Of a stretch of 32,399 nucleotides of DNA, positions 1 to 9,291 are shown in pieces. Numbering within the stretch: position 1 is the stretch's first letter; every line of letters begins with the position of its first letter. Position numbers and translations under genes: made by a program. Source of the DNA: Frankiaceae bacterium (GTDB lineage: Bacteria > Actinomycetota > Actinomycetes > JADGOV01); assembly GCA_017882785.1 (NCBI GenBank), contig JADGOV010000025.1:1-32399 (forward strand), given 5' to 3'. The notes beneath the pieces are model-generated. The model ran no database searches. It saw only the letters and a program-made list of their open reading frames with translations, and had not been told where the DNA came from.

Positions 1-222
1 GATCACGTAGGGCCGCCCGGCGGCCAGCAGCTCCCGCCACAGCCGGCTGCCGTTGGCCGGGCCGAGCACCAGGCCGCGCAGCCCGTTCGCGCCACGTCCG
101 TCGACGCCCCCCAGAACGTGCATCCCACCGTCGACCTCGGCGAGAATCGCCACCAGGTTCGCGTGGACAGCCTGTCGGGAACGTCGGGCGATCAGTTCCA
201 ACGCCTCTCTGGGGCTGCTCAT
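1..222 (-). CDS. GAF-domain protein, N-terminal part (runs off left edge)
   Basis: Reading leftward from ATG at 222, 74 codons are open to the window edge with no stop. The translation (MSSPREALELIARRSRQ..., later LAEVDGGMHVLGG and LRGLVLGPANGSRLWRELLAAGRPYVI-like text) fits the first helix, strand and the 'drop to LAAGRP' helix of a GAF domain, which here begins almost at residue 5. In actinobacteria such N-terminal GAF domains usually precede a histidine kinase (DevS-like) or a PP2C/SpoIIE phosphatase, but that part lies outside the window, so the output domain is unknown. The start is backed by a purine-rich AGGGA about 8 bases upstream on the minus strand. A TTG two codons upstream is a weaker alternative. 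A good -10 box lies about 120 bases upstream (see 325-360). The GAF call is inferred from pattern only. Confidence 0.6.
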   Translation of the reverse strand, partial: MSSPREALELIARRSRQAVHANLVAILAEVDGGMHVLGGVDGRGANGLRGLVLGPANGSRLWRELLAAGRPYVI

Positions 223-324
223 GTGCAATCCCTGCGTCGGGATGCTGGCAGGGGATGCGACCGGCGCAGCATGCCCGCCTTGGCGCCCGGTGTCCGACTC
301 CGCGTTCACGTCCGGCCGGCCCCC

Positions 325-360
325 CTCACTTAGCGTTAAGAAAGTATAACTAAGCGTGAG
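325..360 (-). promoter_or_regulatory. AT-rich inverted repeat with minus-strand -10 box
   Basis: This is the only AT-rich patch in the 223-511 gap. On the minus strand it contains TATACT (348-343), close to the -10 consensus, positioned to transcribe the GAF gene that starts at 222. The box lies between the arms of an imperfect inverted repeat: CTCACTTAG (325-333) against CTAAGCGTGAG (350-360), in which CTTAG/CTAAG is exact and the outer CTCAC/GTGAG also matches with a 2-base offset. Such a layout suits a repressor operator over a promoter. No convincing -35 is visible. The rest of the gap shows no gene. Confidence 0.4.
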
Positions 361-465
361 AGAAGTGGGAAGGCAGGTTCCGCAGCGTTCGACGAACAGG
401 TCCGCACGAGTCCGACATCGGGTACGCAGTGGGCACGACCGGCAACTATGGCGCCGGAAGTGGGG

Positions 466-500
466 CCGCAGGCGAGCGTCTTGGCGCACGTGACCTGCGG
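466..500 (-). terminator. Possible hairpin downstream of tRNA-Gly
   Basis: CCGCAGG (466-472) pairs with CCTGCGG (494-500), 7 bp with a 21-base loop, starting 12 bases past the 3' end of the leftward tRNA-Gly. There is no T-tract, so a terminator or 3'-processing role is only suggested by position. Confidence 0.25.
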
Positions 501-511
501 TTTCATCGTGG

Positions 512-582
512 AGCGGGCGACCGGGATCGAACCGGCATGGCCAGCTTGGAAGGCTGGGGCTCTGCCATTGAGCTACGCCCGC
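512..582 (-). tRNA. tRNA-Gly (anticodon TCC)
   Basis: The minus strand folds as a complete 71-nt cloverleaf. The acceptor arms are GCGGGCG (582-576) and CGCCCGC (519-513) with discriminator T at 512. The D arm is GCTC/GAGC, the anticodon stem is CCAGC/GCTGG around the loop CTTCCAA (anticodon TCC), and the T arm is CCGGT-TCGATCC-CGG type with the invariant TTCGA. No CCA is encoded after position 512. The upstream side (583-660) shows no clear promoter. It faces away from the tRNA-Pro at 752. Confidence 0.95.
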
Positions 583-663
583 GTGCCCGTCCCGCCGTCC
601 TTTGCCGGCGGCGTCCGGAGAACCTCCCCAGGGTGTCACGTCCGGGCCCGGGGCGCGCAACCT

Positions 664-717
664 ACCGTCGACCTACCGACGACCGACACTGGACCGTCGA
701 CCGACCGACCGTTGACC
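664..717 (+). repeat. Three copies of ACCGTYGACC before tRNA-Pro
   Basis: ACCGTCGACC occurs at 664-673 and 693-702, and ACCGTTGACC at 708-717, in a stretch dense in GACC tetramers. The core GTCGAC of the first two is palindromic. The third copy contains the likely -35 (TTGACC) of the tRNA-Pro promoter. They could be binding sites or simple low-complexity drift; nothing else is seen in the 583-751 gap. Confidence 0.5.
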
Positions 718-738
718 GACCGGGTTGTCCCCTAGACT
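712..738 (+). promoter_or_regulatory. Promoter of tRNA-Pro
   Basis: TTGACC (712-717) and TAGACT (733-738) are separated by 15 bases, a little short for the main sigma factor. TAGACT fits the actinobacterial TAnnnT -10 box. Transcription would start near 745, just before the tRNA at 752. Confidence 0.55.
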
Positions 739-751
739 GCCGGGGTCGCCG

Positions 752-824
752 CGGGGCGTAGCGTAGTGGCTAGCGCGCCTGCTTTGGGTGCAGGAGATCG
801 GGAGTTCGAGTCTCCCCGCCCCGA
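752..824 (+). tRNA. tRNA-Pro (anticodon TGG)
   Basis: A 73-nt cloverleaf: acceptor arms CGGGGCG (752-758) and CGCCCCG (817-823), discriminator A at 824, a D arm beginning GCGT, anticodon stem CCTGC/GCAGG around loop TTTGGGT (anticodon TGG), and T arm CGGGAGTTCGAGTCTCCCG-like with the invariant TTCGA. Initial C of the acceptor stem is typical of bacterial tRNA-Pro. CCA is not encoded. It sits 80 bases upstream of tig and on the same strand; a shared promoter cannot be excluded. Confidence 0.95.
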
Positions 825-903
825 CCGCCTCGGCGGACTGCGGTGTGTCGACAACACCACCAGCCACCCGTCCCGAGCCGCCTCCCCAAGGAGAACCACC
901 GCT

Positions 904-2313
904 GTGAAGAGCGCCGTCGAGAGCGTGAACCAGACCCGGGTACGGCTCACCGTCGAGGTGGCCTTCGAGGAGTTGAAGCCGGATCTGGACAGCGCCTACC
1001 GGGAGATCGGTCGGCAGGTGCGCATCTCGGGGTTCCGCCCGGGCAAGGTGCCCGCTCGCATCCTCGACCAGCGGATCGGCCGCAGTGCGGTTCTGGAGCA
1101 GGCGATTCAGGAGGCCGTCCCCCGGCTCTACGGCGACGCACTGCGCGAAAACGACGTACAGGGCATCGGTCAGCCCTCGGTCGAGGTGACGAGGTTTTCC
1201 GACGGCGAAGAGTTGGTATTCACCGCCGAGGTGGACGTCCGGCCGGAGGTCACGCTGCCGGAGTACAACGGGATCGCCGTGACCGTCGATGACGCCGAGG
1301 TGACCGACGACGACGTGGACGAGCAGCTTGCCAGCCTCAGGGAACGTTTCGCCACGCTGACCACGATCGACCGCGCGGTCGACGATGGCGACTTCGTGCT
1401 GCTCGACCTGCAGGCCAGCGTGGATGGCGAGGAGGTGGCCGGCTCCAGTGCGACCGGGCTGTCCTACCAGGTAGGCAGCAACGATCTGATGCCCGGTCTG
1501 GACGACGCCCTGCTCGGTGCGGTCGAGGGGGAGATGAGGACCTTCGACAGCGACCTGGTCCGCGGGGATCACGGCGGGCAGACCGCGCAGGTCCAGGCGA
1601 CTGTGCGCAGCGTCCGGGTGAAGGACCTGCCCGCGCTCGACGACGAGTTCGCGCAGACCGCGAGTGAGTTCGACACGATCGCGGAGATGCGGACCGACGC
1701 CAGGACCCGGATGGAGCGGGTCAAGCGGGTCGAGCAGGGTGTGCAGGCCCGCGACCGGGTGCTCGAATCCTTGCTGGCCCAGGTCGACGTGCCGCTGCCG
1801 GACAGCCTGCTGAAGTCTGAGGTCCAGTGGCGCAACCAGAACATCGACCGCCAACTGAGCCAAGTGGGGCTCGGCAAGGCCGACTATCTGGCGGCCGAGG
1901 GGAAGACCGAGGAGGCCTTCGACGCCGAGGTCGCCGAGTCGGCGGCGGCCGCGGTGAAGTCGCAGTTCGTGCTGGAGGCCGTAGCCGGTAAGGAGGAGGT
2001 CGGGGTCACCGAGGCCGAACTCACCGATCACATCGTGCGGCGGGCGCGGCAGGTCGAGGTCCCGCCAGACGAGTTCGCCCGCCAGGTCGTCGAGTCGGGC
2101 GGTCTGGGCACCTTGGCCAGTGAAGTCGTCCGTGGCAAGGCGCTGGCGCTCATCTTGGAGCACGCAGTGGTCTCCGATGTCTCGGGGCGGCCGGTTGACC
2201 TCAACGCGGCGAGCGCCGACTTCGAGGCGGTGAGCGAGGGTGTCGAGGATGCCGATGGTGAGGTTGCCGAGGTCGATGTCGCCGACGACGCCGAGGCACT
2301 GCGCCCAGGGTGA
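904..2313 (+). CDS. tig: Trigger factor, ribosome-associated chaperone
   Basis: 469 aa. Trigger factor binds ribosomal protein L23 at the exit tunnel and shields nascent chains; its middle domain is an FKBP-type prolyl isomerase. The ribosome-binding signature GFRPGKVP is at residues 43-50. The PPIase domain covers roughly 150-245 and the C-terminal chaperone arms follow, ending in a very acidic tail after about residue 440, as is common in actinobacteria. The GTG start at 904 is chosen because AAGGAGAA lies about 9 bases upstream and the protein then begins at the normal N-terminal strand (VKSAVESVNQTRVRLTVEV). The reading frame stays open back through the tRNA-Pro, but that extension is not coding. 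It heads the tig-clpP1-clpP2-clpX cluster, so folding and degradation genes are adjacent. Confidence 0.97.
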   Translation: MKSAVESVNQTRVRLTVEVAFEELKPDLDSAYREIGRQVRISGFRPGKVPARILDQRIGRSAVLEQAIQEAVPRLYGDALRENDVQGIGQPSVEVTRFSDGEELVFTAEVDVRPEVTLPEYNGIAVTVDDAEVTDDDVDEQLASLRERFATLTTIDRAVDDGDFVLLDLQASVDGEEVAGSSATGLSYQVGSNDLMPGLDDALLGAVEGEMRTFDSDLVRGDHGGQTAQVQATVRSVRVKDLPALDDEFAQTASEFDTIAEMRTDARTRMERVKRVEQGVQARDRVLESLLAQVDVPLPDSLLKSEVQWRNQNIDRQLSQVGLGKADYLAAEGKTEEAFDAEVAESAAAAVKSQFVLEAVAGKEEVGVTEAELTDHIVRRARQVEVPPDEFARQVVESGGLGTLASEVVRGKALALILEHAVVSDVSGRPVDLNAASADFEAVSEGVEDADGEVAEVDVADDAEALRPG

Positions 2314-2353
2314 ACACCGGCTCGGGCGCGGGGCGCCGGCCGGCGACAGCGGC

Positions 2354-2359
2354 TAGGGT
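2354..2359 (+). promoter_or_regulatory. Likely -10 box for clpP1-clpP2
   Basis: TAGGGT lies in the 84-base tig-clpP1 gap, 38 bases before the clpP1 start, and matches the TAnnnT pattern. A GC-rich self-complementary stretch just upstream (about 2326-2346) may end the tig transcript. No clear -35, and no ClgR-like site is evident. Confidence 0.4.
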
Positions 2360-2397
2360 CGGTGAAGAGCATCCCCCGACCGTCAAGCAGGTGACCT

Positions 2398-3048
2398 GTG
2401 ACGCATATTCCTGGTATCGCCATCCCTTCCTCCGCGCTCGGCGCGCCAGCCGGCCGGAGCCCCGGCAACGGGATGAACCTCGGAGACCAGGTCTTTGATC
2501 GACTTCTGCGTGAACGCATCGTCTTCCTCGGCTCGGAGGTCGGCGAGTCGAACGCGAACCAGATCTGCGCCCAGTTGCTGCTGCTGGCCGCCGAGGACCC
2601 CGGCCGGGACATCTTCCTCTACATCAACTCACCGGGTGGGTCGGTCACCGCAGGCTTGGCGATCTACGACACGATGCAGTGGGTCGAGAACGACGTCGCC
2701 ACGGTCGCGTTGGGATTGGCCGCGTCGATGGGACAGTTCCTGCTGTGCGCGGGGACCCAGGGCAAGCGCTACGCCTTGCCGCATGCGCGGATCATGATGC
2801 ACCAGCCCTCCGGGGGGCTCGGCGGGACGGCCTCGGACATCGCCATCCAGGCCGAGAACATGCTCTACATCAAGAAGACCATGCAGGAACGCATCGCCTT
2901 CCACACCGGACAGCCGGTGGAGCAGATCGAGCGTGATTCCGACCGGGATCGGTGGTTCACGGCGGAGGAGGCCAAGGAGTATGGCTTTGTCGACCACGTC
3001 GTCAGTGGTGCCAAGCAGGTCCCGGCCGGTGCCGGCACCCTGAGTTGA
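2398..3048 (+). CDS. clpP1: ATP-dependent Clp protease proteolytic subunit ClpP1
   Basis: 216 aa. A serine peptidase that, with ClpP2, forms the barrel of the Clp protease; ClpX or ClpC feeds unfolded substrates. The catalytic triad is complete: S110 (in GLAASMG), H135 (MMHQPSGG) and D184 (in the RDSDRDR stretch). The GTG at 2398 gives about 26 residues before [19 protein letters not shown], resembling the processed N-terminal propeptides of actinobacterial ClpP1. ATG at 2473 would remove it and is the main alternative; the ribosome-binding site of either is weak. Eleven bases separate it from clpP2, so the two are surely cotranscribed. In this phylum the two subunits form a mixed ClpP1P2 tetradecamer. 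Confidence 0.96.
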   Translation: MTHIPGIAIPSSALGAPAGRSPGNGMNLGDQVFDRLLRERIVFLGSEVGESNANQICAQLLLLAAEDPGRDIFLYINSPGGSVTAGLAIYDTMQWVENDVATVALGLAASMGQFLLCAGTQGKRYALPHARIMMHQPSGGLGGTASDIAIQAENMLYIKKTMQERIAFHTGQPVEQIERDSDRDRWFTAEEAKEYGFVDHVVSGAKQVPAGAGTLS

Positions 3049-3059
3049 GAGCGGACCCG

Positions 3060-3665
3060 ATGTCCTACACCATCCCGTACGTGGTCGAGCAGACCTCCCG
3101 CGGAGAGCGCACCTTCGACATCTACAGCCGACTGTTGAAGGAGCGCATCGTCTTCCTCGGCACGCCCATCGACGACGGGGTCGCCAACGTCGTCATGGCG
3201 CAGCTCCTGCACCTGGAGTCCGAAGATCCGGACCGCGACATCAACCTCTACATCAACTCACCGGGCGGCTCGTTCACCGCGCTCACCGCGATCTATGACA
3301 CCATGCAGTTCATTCGGGCCGAGATCCAGACCTACTGCATGGGGCAGGCCGCCTCGGCGGCAGCCGTCATCCTCGGCGCCGGCACCAAGGGCAAGCGGTT
3401 CGCGCTTGAGCATTCCCGCGTCCTGCTGCACCAGCCCTACAGCGAGGGTGGCGGGCAGGGCAGCGACATCGAGATCCAGGCCCGCGAGATCCTCCGGATG
3501 CGTAAGTTGCTGGAGGAACTGCTGGCTCGGCACACCGGTCGGGACGAGGATCTGATTCGTGCTGACATCGAGCGGGACAAGATTCTCACCGCGGCTGAGG
3601 CGCTGGAGTACGGGCTGATTGACGAGGTCATCACCACCCGGAAGGTGCACGCCGACTTCAACTGA
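3060..3665 (+). CDS. clpP2: ATP-dependent Clp protease proteolytic subunit ClpP2
   Basis: 201 aa. Second ClpP subunit, similar to ClpP1 in the core ([18 protein letters not shown]). Its triad is also intact: S99 (GQAASA), H124 (LLHQPYS) and D173 (in DIERDK). The N-terminus [25 protein letters not shown] is the classical ClpP2 form. ATG at 3060 follows the clpP1 stop by 11 bases with only a weak GAGAG-like site upstream, suggesting translation coupled to clpP1. Both subunits keep their active sites, so both rings should be catalytic. The next gene, clpX, starts after a 132-base gap with a possible promoter of its own. Confidence 0.97.
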   Translation: MSYTIPYVVEQTSRGERTFDIYSRLLKERIVFLGTPIDDGVANVVMAQLLHLESEDPDRDINLYINSPGGSFTALTAIYDTMQFIRAEIQTYCMGQAASAAAVILGAGTKGKRFALEHSRVLLHQPYSEGGGQGSDIEIQAREILRMRKLLEELLARHTGRDEDLIRADIERDKILTAAEALEYGLIDEVITTRKVHADFN

Positions 3666-3735
3666 CCGGAGGCTGGTAGGCGGACTCGGAACAATCCCGT
3701 CCCGGATAAAGGGGTCCCTTCCGCCCAATGAGGCG

Positions 3736-3751
3736 GTACGGTCGTCCGTAC
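3736..3751 (+). promoter_or_regulatory. Hyphenated palindrome upstream of clpX
   Basis: GTACGG-TCGT-CCGTAC is a perfect 6-bp inverted repeat with a 4-base spacer, 46 bases before the clpX start. TACGGT (3737-3742) inside it could serve as a -10 box. This may be an operator for separate clpX control or a short hairpin; the regulator is unknown. Confidence 0.35.
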
Positions 3752-3797
3752 GGGGATGCCAGGGCTGGTACCGCCCCCGCAGAGAAAGAGGGTTCGA

Positions 3798-5078
3798 GTG
3801 GCACGCATCGGTGACGGCGGCGACCTGCTCAAATGCTCCTTCTGTGGGAAATCGCAGAAGCAGGTCAAGAAGCTGATCGCGGGTCCCGGTGTATACATCT
3901 GCGACGAGTGCATCGATCTCTGTAACGAGATCATCGAGGAGGAGCTCTCCGAGTCCTCCGACCTCCGCTGGGACGACTTGCCGAAGCCGAAGGAGATCTT
4001 CGACTTCCTGGACTCCTATGTCATCGGGCAGGACTCGGCCAAGAAGACACTGTCGGTGGCCGTCTACAACCACTACAAGCGCATCCAGGCGGGGGAGAAG
4101 GACAAGGACTCCGTCGAGTTGGCGAAGTCCAACATCCTCTTGCTTGGCCCGACCGGCTGTGGAAAGACACTGCTGGCCCAGACGCTGGCTCGGATGCTCA
4201 ACGTGCCGTTCGCCATCGCCGACGCGACTGCCCTCACCGAGGCCGGCTACGTGGGCGAGGACGTCGAGAACATCCTGCTCAAGCTCATCCAGGCCGCCGA
4301 TTATGATGTCAAGAAGGCTGAAACCGGGATAATCTACATCGACGAGGTCGACAAGATCGCCCGGAAGTCGGAGAACCCCTCGATCACCCGAGACGTCTCC
4401 GGCGAAGGTGTGCAGCAGGCGCTGCTGAAGATACTCGAAGGCACCACTGCCTCCGTGCCGCCGCAGGGCGGGCGCAAGCATCCGCACCAGGAATTCATCC
4501 AGATCGACACGACCAACGTGTTGTTCATCTGCGGGGGCGCGTTCGCCGGGTTGGATAAGATCATCGACTCGCGGGTCGGACAGAAGTCCATCGGGTTCGG
4601 CGCGATGCTGCGCTCCAAGCTCGACGTCGACACCGCTGACGCCTTCGCCGACGTCATGCCAGAGGACTTGTTGCGTTTCGGCCTCATCCCCGAGTTCATC
4701 GGCCGACTTCCGGTGATCACCAGCGTGCACAGTCTCGACCGGCTCGCTCTCATGCAGATTCTCACCGAGCCGAAGAACGCCCTTGTTCGGCAGTACCGGC
4801 GCCTGTTCGACCTCGACAACGTCGACTTGGAGTTCCGCGACGACTCGCTGGAGGCGATCGCCGATCAGGCGATCCTGCGCGGCACCGGCGCCCGAGGTCT
4901 TCGCGCGATCATGGAAGAGGTCTTGCTGTCGGTGATGTACGACATCCCGAGCCGCAAGGACATCGCCCGGGTCGTGATCACGCGCGAGGCGGTCCTCGAC
5001 CATGCCACTCCGACGCTGATCCCCCGGGAGATCACGCCGGAGATCCGCAAACGCGAACGCCGGGAGAAGTCGGCCTGA
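3798..5078 (+). CDS. clpX: ATP-dependent Clp protease ATP-binding subunit ClpX
   Basis: 426 aa. AAA+ unfoldase that recognises tagged proteins and threads them into ClpP. The N-terminal zinc-binding domain has C13, C16, C35 and C38. The AAA+ module shows Walker A GPTGCGKT (117-124), Walker B IIYIDEVD (178-185), pore loop GYVG (150-153), RKH loop (226-228), the ClpP-docking IGF loop (265-267) and sensor-2 GAR (364-366). The GTG at 3798 gives the standard [15 protein letters not shown] start and has AAAGAGGG upstream; a longer open frame extends back to 3756 but lacks support. Length is normal. Downstream, 156 bases separate it from valS. Confidence 0.98.
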   Translation: MARIGDGGDLLKCSFCGKSQKQVKKLIAGPGVYICDECIDLCNEIIEEELSESSDLRWDDLPKPKEIFDFLDSYVIGQDSAKKTLSVAVYNHYKRIQAGEKDKDSVELAKSNILLLGPTGCGKTLLAQTLARMLNVPFAIADATALTEAGYVGEDVENILLKLIQAADYDVKKAETGIIYIDEVDKIARKSENPSITRDVSGEGVQQALLKILEGTTASVPPQGGRKHPHQEFIQIDTTNVLFICGGAFAGLDKIIDSRVGQKSIGFGAMLRSKLDVDTADAFADVMPEDLLRFGLIPEFIGRLPVITSVHSLDRLALMQILTEPKNALVRQYRRLFDLDNVDLEFRDDSLEAIADQAILRGTGARGLRAIMEEVLLSVMYDIPSRKDIARVVITREAVLDHATPTLIPREITPEIRKRERREKSA

Positions 5079-5221
5079 CCGCCGTCGAGCCTTACGGCTT
5101 GACCAGCCCGACGATCACGACCAGCGACACACGCCTACCTCAAGGGCGTCATGACCCCGACTCTGGGCAAGGGCGACCGGCGTGCCGGGAAACGGGTTCG
5201 TCGCCCGGCGGCGTGTCTTCC

Positions 5222-5234
5222 TAGACTGGCAGCC
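5222..5234 (+). promoter_or_regulatory. Leaderless-type promoter of valS
   Basis: TAGACT (5222-5227) ends 7 bases before the GTG at 5235, with no ribosome-binding sequence between them. This spacing is typical of actinobacterial transcripts that begin at the start codon itself, and it decides the valS start in favour of 5235 over the in-frame ATG at 5151. Confidence 0.6.
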
Positions 5235-7853
5235 GTGACCGCCCCGCCCGATGGTTCCCCGCAGGCCCTGCCCACGCAGTACGAAGCCGCGGCGGTCGAG
5301 GGGGAGATCTACGCCCGATGGGAGCGCAACGGGTACTTCACCGCGGACGCGGGCAGTGCCAAACCGGCGTTCTCGATCGTCATCCCACCACCGAACGTCA
5401 ACGGCTCGCTGCACATGGGCCACGCCTTCGAGCACACCCTCATCGACGCGGTCACCCGGCGGAAGCGGATGGCCGGCTACGAGGCCCTGTGGCTGCCCGG
5501 GATGGACCACGCCGGGATCTCCATGCAGAACGTGGTGGAACGGCACCTGGCGAGTGAGGGGATCTCCCGGCATGACCTCGGGCGTACCGCGTTCGTCGAG
5601 CGCGTCTGGCGTTACAAGGCCGAGTACGGCGGCGCGATCCTGCGTCAGATGCGCCGGCTCGGTACCAGCGTGGACTGGACTCGCGAGCGCTTCACCATGG
5701 ACGAGGGACTCTCCCGGGCGGTCCGCACCATGTTCGGCCGGATGTATGCCGACGGCCTCATCTACCGCGCCGAGCGGATCATCAACTGGTGCCCGCGCTG
5801 CATGACCGCTCTCTCCGACATCGAAGTGGACCATTGGGAGGACGAGGGGGAGCTGGTCTCGCTGTGCTACGGCCCGCTGACGGTGGCCACGACCCGAGTG
5901 GAGACCATGTTGGGGGACACGGCGGTCGCCGTGCACCCCGACGACGAGCGCTACACGCACCTGGTGGGCACCGAGGTCGAGCTGCCACTGACCGGCCGCC
6001 GGATTCCGGTGGTCGCCGACGTCCACGTCGACCCGGCCTTCGGCACCGGTGCGGTGAAAGTGACCCCCGCCCACGACCCGAACGACTTCGAGATCGCCCA
6101 GCGGCATGGCCTGGCCGCGCTGTCCGTGTTGGACGAGCGCGGCGTCATCACCGCCCCTGGCCCGTTCGAGGGCCTGGACCGCTACGAGGCGCGCCCGGCC
6201 ATCACCGCCGCGCTGCGCGAGCTGGGCGCGATCGCCGCCGAGCGGCGGCCTTACCTGCACGCGGTCGGCCACTGCGACCGCTGCAAGACCGTCGTCGAAC
6301 CGCGGCTGTCCAAGCAGTGGTTCGTCGCGGTGGCCTCCCTCGCCACATCCGCCGGCGACGCCGTCCGCAACGGCACGACCGTGCTGCACCCGCCGGAGAT
6401 GGCCGACCGCTACTTCGCCTGGGTGGACAACATGCACGACTGGTGCATCAGCCGCCAGTTGTGGTGGGGGCACCGGATCCCGGTATGGTACTGCCCCGAC
6501 GGGCACGTCACGGTGCCGGCGGATGCCGACCAGCCCGACCCGAGCGGCTGCGGCAGGTGCGGCTCTGGTCAGTTGCGCCAGGACGACGACGTGCTGGACA
6601 CCTGGTTCTCCTCCGGACTGTGGCCATTCTCCACGCTGGGTTGGCCCGATGCCACCCCGGACCTGGCCCGGTTCTACCCGACCTCGACGATGGTGGTCGG
6701 CTACGACATCATCTTCTTCTGGGTCGCCCGAATGATGATGTTCGGCACGTACGCCCTTCCCGAGGCGCCGTTCCGGGATGCGCTCCTGCATGGCCTGGTC
6801 CGGGACGCCCGGGGCAAGAAGATGTCCAAGAGCTGGGGCAACGTGGTCGACCCGCTGGACTGGGTCGACAGGTACGGTGCTGACGCGCTGCGCTTCACGC
6901 TCGCCCGCGGCGCCAACCCGGGCGCCGACGTCCCGATCAGCGAGGAGTGGGTGCAGGGCGCACGCAACTTCACGAACAAGCTGTGGAATGCGACCCGGTT
7001 CGCACTGCTCAACGGGGCGACCACGGCCCTCCCGCTGCCGGCCCCTGACCAGCTCGCCCCGGTCCCGGCATGGATCATGTCCCGACTGCAGTCGGTGGTC
7101 GCGGAGGTGGACGGCTGCTACGAGCGTTACGAGTTCGGGCGGGTCTGCGAGACGCTCTTCCACTTTGCCTGGGACGAGCTCTGTGACTGGTACCTGGAAC
7201 TCGCCAAGCTGCCACTCGCGCAGGAGGCGGAGGCGGCAGCCACCCGGGCGGTCCTCGGGCACGTGTTCGACACGCTGCTGCGGCTGCTGCACCCGGTCAT
7301 GCCCTTCGTCACGGAGGAGCTGTGGCGGGTGGTGACCGGTGGGGAGAGCGTGATGGTCGCGCCCTGGCCGACGGCCGACCCGGCATATCGCAACACCGCC
7401 GCGGAGGGGGAGGTGGCCGAACTTCAGCAGATCGTCACCGAGGTCCGCCGGTTCCGCTCGGACCAGCGGATCAGGCCCTCGACTCCGCTGCCGGCCGTGA
7501 TCGTCGGTTCCGCGCATCGCTTCGGCCGCGAGGTGGCCACGCTGGCCCGGCTGGAGGGCCTGACCCCCGTGGCGGCGCCCCCGGCCGGCTGGACGCCGGT
7601 CGTCGCCGCCGGGCGGACGGTGGCACTGGACCTCTCCGGAGTCATCGACCTGGAGGCCGAGCGGGCCCGCCTGGCCAAGGACCGGGCGGCCGCGGAGAAG
7701 GAGCGGGCGGCGGTGAGCGCGAAGCTGGCCAACACCGACTTCGTCGCGAAGGCGCCCGGGGCGATCATCGAGCAGACTCGCCAGCGGCTGACCGTGGCGG
7801 AGGCGGATCTGGAGCGGATCGCCGCTCAACTCGCCGGGCTGCCGTCCGGGTGA
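5235..7853 (+). CDS. valS: Valine--tRNA ligase
   Basis: 872 aa. Charges tRNA-Val with valine in the cytoplasm. Class I signatures are present: HMGH at 60-63 (after PPPNVNGSL) and KMSKS at 529-533. Between them lies the CP1 editing domain, with [17 protein letters not shown] and [17 protein letters not shown] marking it as ValS rather than IleS. The C-terminal stretch ([19 protein letters not shown] region) is the tRNA-binding coiled coil found in ValS. Length is typical. The GTG start is fixed by the leaderless promoter at 5222. The gene ends in a GTGA overlap with folC, so the two are translationally coupled, an arrangement common in actinobacteria. Confidence 0.97.
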   Translation: MTAPPDGSPQALPTQYEAAAVEGEIYARWERNGYFTADAGSAKPAFSIVIPPPNVNGSLHMGHAFEHTLIDAVTRRKRMAGYEALWLPGMDHAGISMQNVVERHLASEGISRHDLGRTAFVERVWRYKAEYGGAILRQMRRLGTSVDWTRERFTMDEGLSRAVRTMFGRMYADGLIYRAERIINWCPRCMTALSDIEVDHWEDEGELVSLCYGPLTVATTRVETMLGDTAVAVHPDDERYTHLVGTEVELPLTGRRIPVVADVHVDPAFGTGAVKVTPAHDPNDFEIAQRHGLAALSVLDERGVITAPGPFEGLDRYEARPAITAALRELGAIAAERRPYLHAVGHCDRCKTVVEPRLSKQWFVAVASLATSAGDAVRNGTTVLHPPEMADRYFAWVDNMHDWCISRQLWWGHRIPVWYCPDGHVTVPADADQPDPSGCGRCGSGQLRQDDDVLDTWFSSGLWPFSTLGWPDATPDLARFYPTSTMVVGYDIIFFWVARMMMFGTYALPEAPFRDALLHGLVRDARGKKMSKSWGNVVDPLDWVDRYGADALRFTLARGANPGADVPISEEWVQGARNFTNKLWNATRFALLNGATTALPLPAPDQLAPVPAWIMSRLQSVVAEVDGCYERYEFGRVCETLFHFAWDELCDWYLELAKLPLAQEAEAAATRAVLGHVFDTLLRLLHPVMPFVTEELWRVVTGGESVMVAPWPTADPAYRNTAAEGEVAELQQIVTEVRRFRSDQRIRPSTPLPAVIVGSAHRFGREVATLARLEGLTPVAAPPAGWTPVVAAGRTVALDLSGVIDLEAERARLAKDRAAAEKERAAVSAKLANTDFVAKAPGAIIEQTRQRLTVAEADLERIAAQLAGLPSG

Positions 7854-9184
7854 GCGCCGGAGCCGAGCGCGCCCGGGTCGAGGCCGCGCTCGATGCCCGG
7901 GTGCCGACCCTCATCGTGCCGGGCCTGGACCGCATTCGCGACCTGCTCGACGTGCTGGGCTCGCCGCAGCTCGCCTACCCTGCCATCCACATCGCCGGTA
8001 CCAACGGCAAGACCAGCACGGCCCGGATGGTCGATGCGCTGCTGCGCGCGTTCGGGCTGCGAACCGGGCGCACCACGAGCCCGCACCTCGCCGCGGTGAC
8101 CGAGCGGATCGCCATCGACGGCATGGAACTCGACGAGGCGTTGTTCGCGGCCCTCTACGACGAGGTCGCGCCGTACATGGCCCTGGTCGACGCCCGCCAC
8201 ACCGAGCCGGTCACCTACTACGAGGCCGTGATCGCGATGGCCTTCGCCGCCTTCGCCGATCGCCCGGTCGATGCGGCCGTGGTCGAGGTGGGTCTGGGCG
8301 GGCGCTGGGACGCGACGAACGTGCTGGACGCCGGAGTATCCGTGATCACGCCGATCGGGCTGGACCACGAGAACTACCTGGGGGACACGATCGCGGGGAT
8401 CGCTGCCGAGAAGGTGGCGATCGTGGCTGATCGCAGTGTCCTCGTCAGTGCGGTGCAGCCGCCGGAGGCCGCGGACGTGGTCTTCGCCCGAGCCGCCGAG
8501 GCTGGTGCGCAACTCCTCCGCGAAGGCATCGACTTCGGGATCGCCGGCCGCCGGGTCGCCGTCGGCGGGCAACATCTCACGCTGCGTGGGCTCGCGGGCG
8601 ACTACGAGGACATCGTGCTACCGCTGTTCGGGGTTCACCAGGCGGGCAACGCGGCCTGCGCGCTGGCTGCGGTGGAGTCCCAGCTCGGCGGTGGCGTACC
8701 GGGCCGTCCTCGCCTCGACCTGGAGCTGGTGCAGGCCGCCTTCGCCGCCGTCACCGCGCCCGGCCGCCTCGAAGTGCTCCGCACCTCACCCACCATCCTC
8801 GTCGACGCCGCGCACAATCCGGCCGGTGCCGAGGTGACGGCGGCCGCGCTCCGCGAGTCCTTCGCGTTCACCCGGCTGGCCGGCGTCGTGGCCGTTCTGC
8901 GCGACAAGGATGCCGCCGGGATCCTGCGTGCCCTGGAGCCGGTGCTGGCCGAGGTGGTGCTCACCACCAATGCCTCGCTACGCGCGATGGCCCCTGATGA
9001 TCTGGCGGCCATCGCCGTGGAGGTGTTCGGCAGCGACCGCGTCCTCGTCGAGCCGCGGCTCCCGGACGCCATCGACGCCGCGGTCGAGATCGCCGAGGCG
9101 GAGGGCCTGGGTGGTGCCGGCGTACTGATCACCGGCTCCATCGTGACCGTCGCCGAGGCGCGGACGCTGTTGCGCCGGGCCTGA
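7850..9184 (+). CDS. folC: Folylpolyglutamate synthase / dihydrofolate synthase
   Basis: 444 aa. Adds glutamates to folates and in many bacteria also couples dihydropteroate to glutamate. The Mur-ligase-type P-loop GTNGKTS is at 50-56 ([15 protein letters not shown]); the TSPHL motif, the [10 protein letters not shown] region and [14 protein letters not shown] follow, and [14 protein letters not shown] begins the C-terminal ligase domain. The GTG at 7850 overlaps the valS stop (GTGA), and the protein starts with the usual short N-terminal helix. Its reading frame is open much further upstream inside valS, which is a shadow. Downstream it is followed by 107 noncoding bases and an alcohol dehydrogenase rather than the small membrane protein that usually separates folC from ndk in this phylum. 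Confidence 0.95.
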   Translation: MSAGAERARVEAALDARVPTLIVPGLDRIRDLLDVLGSPQLAYPAIHIAGTNGKTSTARMVDALLRAFGLRTGRTTSPHLAAVTERIAIDGMELDEALFAALYDEVAPYMALVDARHTEPVTYYEAVIAMAFAAFADRPVDAAVVEVGLGGRWDATNVLDAGVSVITPIGLDHENYLGDTIAGIAAEKVAIVADRSVLVSAVQPPEAADVVFARAAEAGAQLLREGIDFGIAGRRVAVGGQHLTLRGLAGDYEDIVLPLFGVHQAGNAACALAAVESQLGGGVPGRPRLDLELVQAAFAAVTAPGRLEVLRTSPTILVDAAHNPAGAEVTAAALRESFAFTRLAGVVAVLRDKDAAGILRALEPVLAEVVLTTNASLRAMAPDDLAAIAVEVFGSDRVLVEPRLPDAIDAAVEIAEAEGLGGAGVLITGSIVTVAEARTLLRRA

Positions 9185-9291
9185 CCGCGCCGATCTGACT
9201 GACCCTCTTGGCGGGCTCGGGGGTTGCGCGGGCAGGTCGCTGCGGACAGTGTGAGGCTCGGTGAAACCGCCAGTTGATCAATGGAGGGCTC

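Noticed and set aside
766-903. N-terminal extension of trigger factor
   Set aside because: The frame runs through the tRNA-Pro sequence; the GTG at 904 has a good ribosome-binding site and gives the normal N-terminus.
673-2163. Long minus-strand open frame across tRNA-Pro and tig
   Set aside because: Overlaps a tRNA and trigger factor, has no family signature, and is an antisense shadow.
2398-3665. Inactive ClpP paralogue
   Set aside because: Both ClpP1 (S110, H135, D184) and ClpP2 (S99, H124, D173) keep complete catalytic triads.
3258-5003. 581-codon minus-strand frame opposite clpP2-clpX
   Set aside because: Spans two well-supported genes and the gap between them on the other strand; no motif.
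5115-7829. Very long open frame on the minus strand opposite valS
   Set aside because: It is the mirror of high GC3 codon bias in valS; its translation is rich in Arg, Gly, His and Asp with no recognisable family, whereas valS on the other strand has all expected motifs.
9274-9291. TTG start for the alcohol dehydrogenase
   Set aside because: ATG at 9292 has GGAGGG at ideal spacing; starting at TTG would place that sequence inside the gene.
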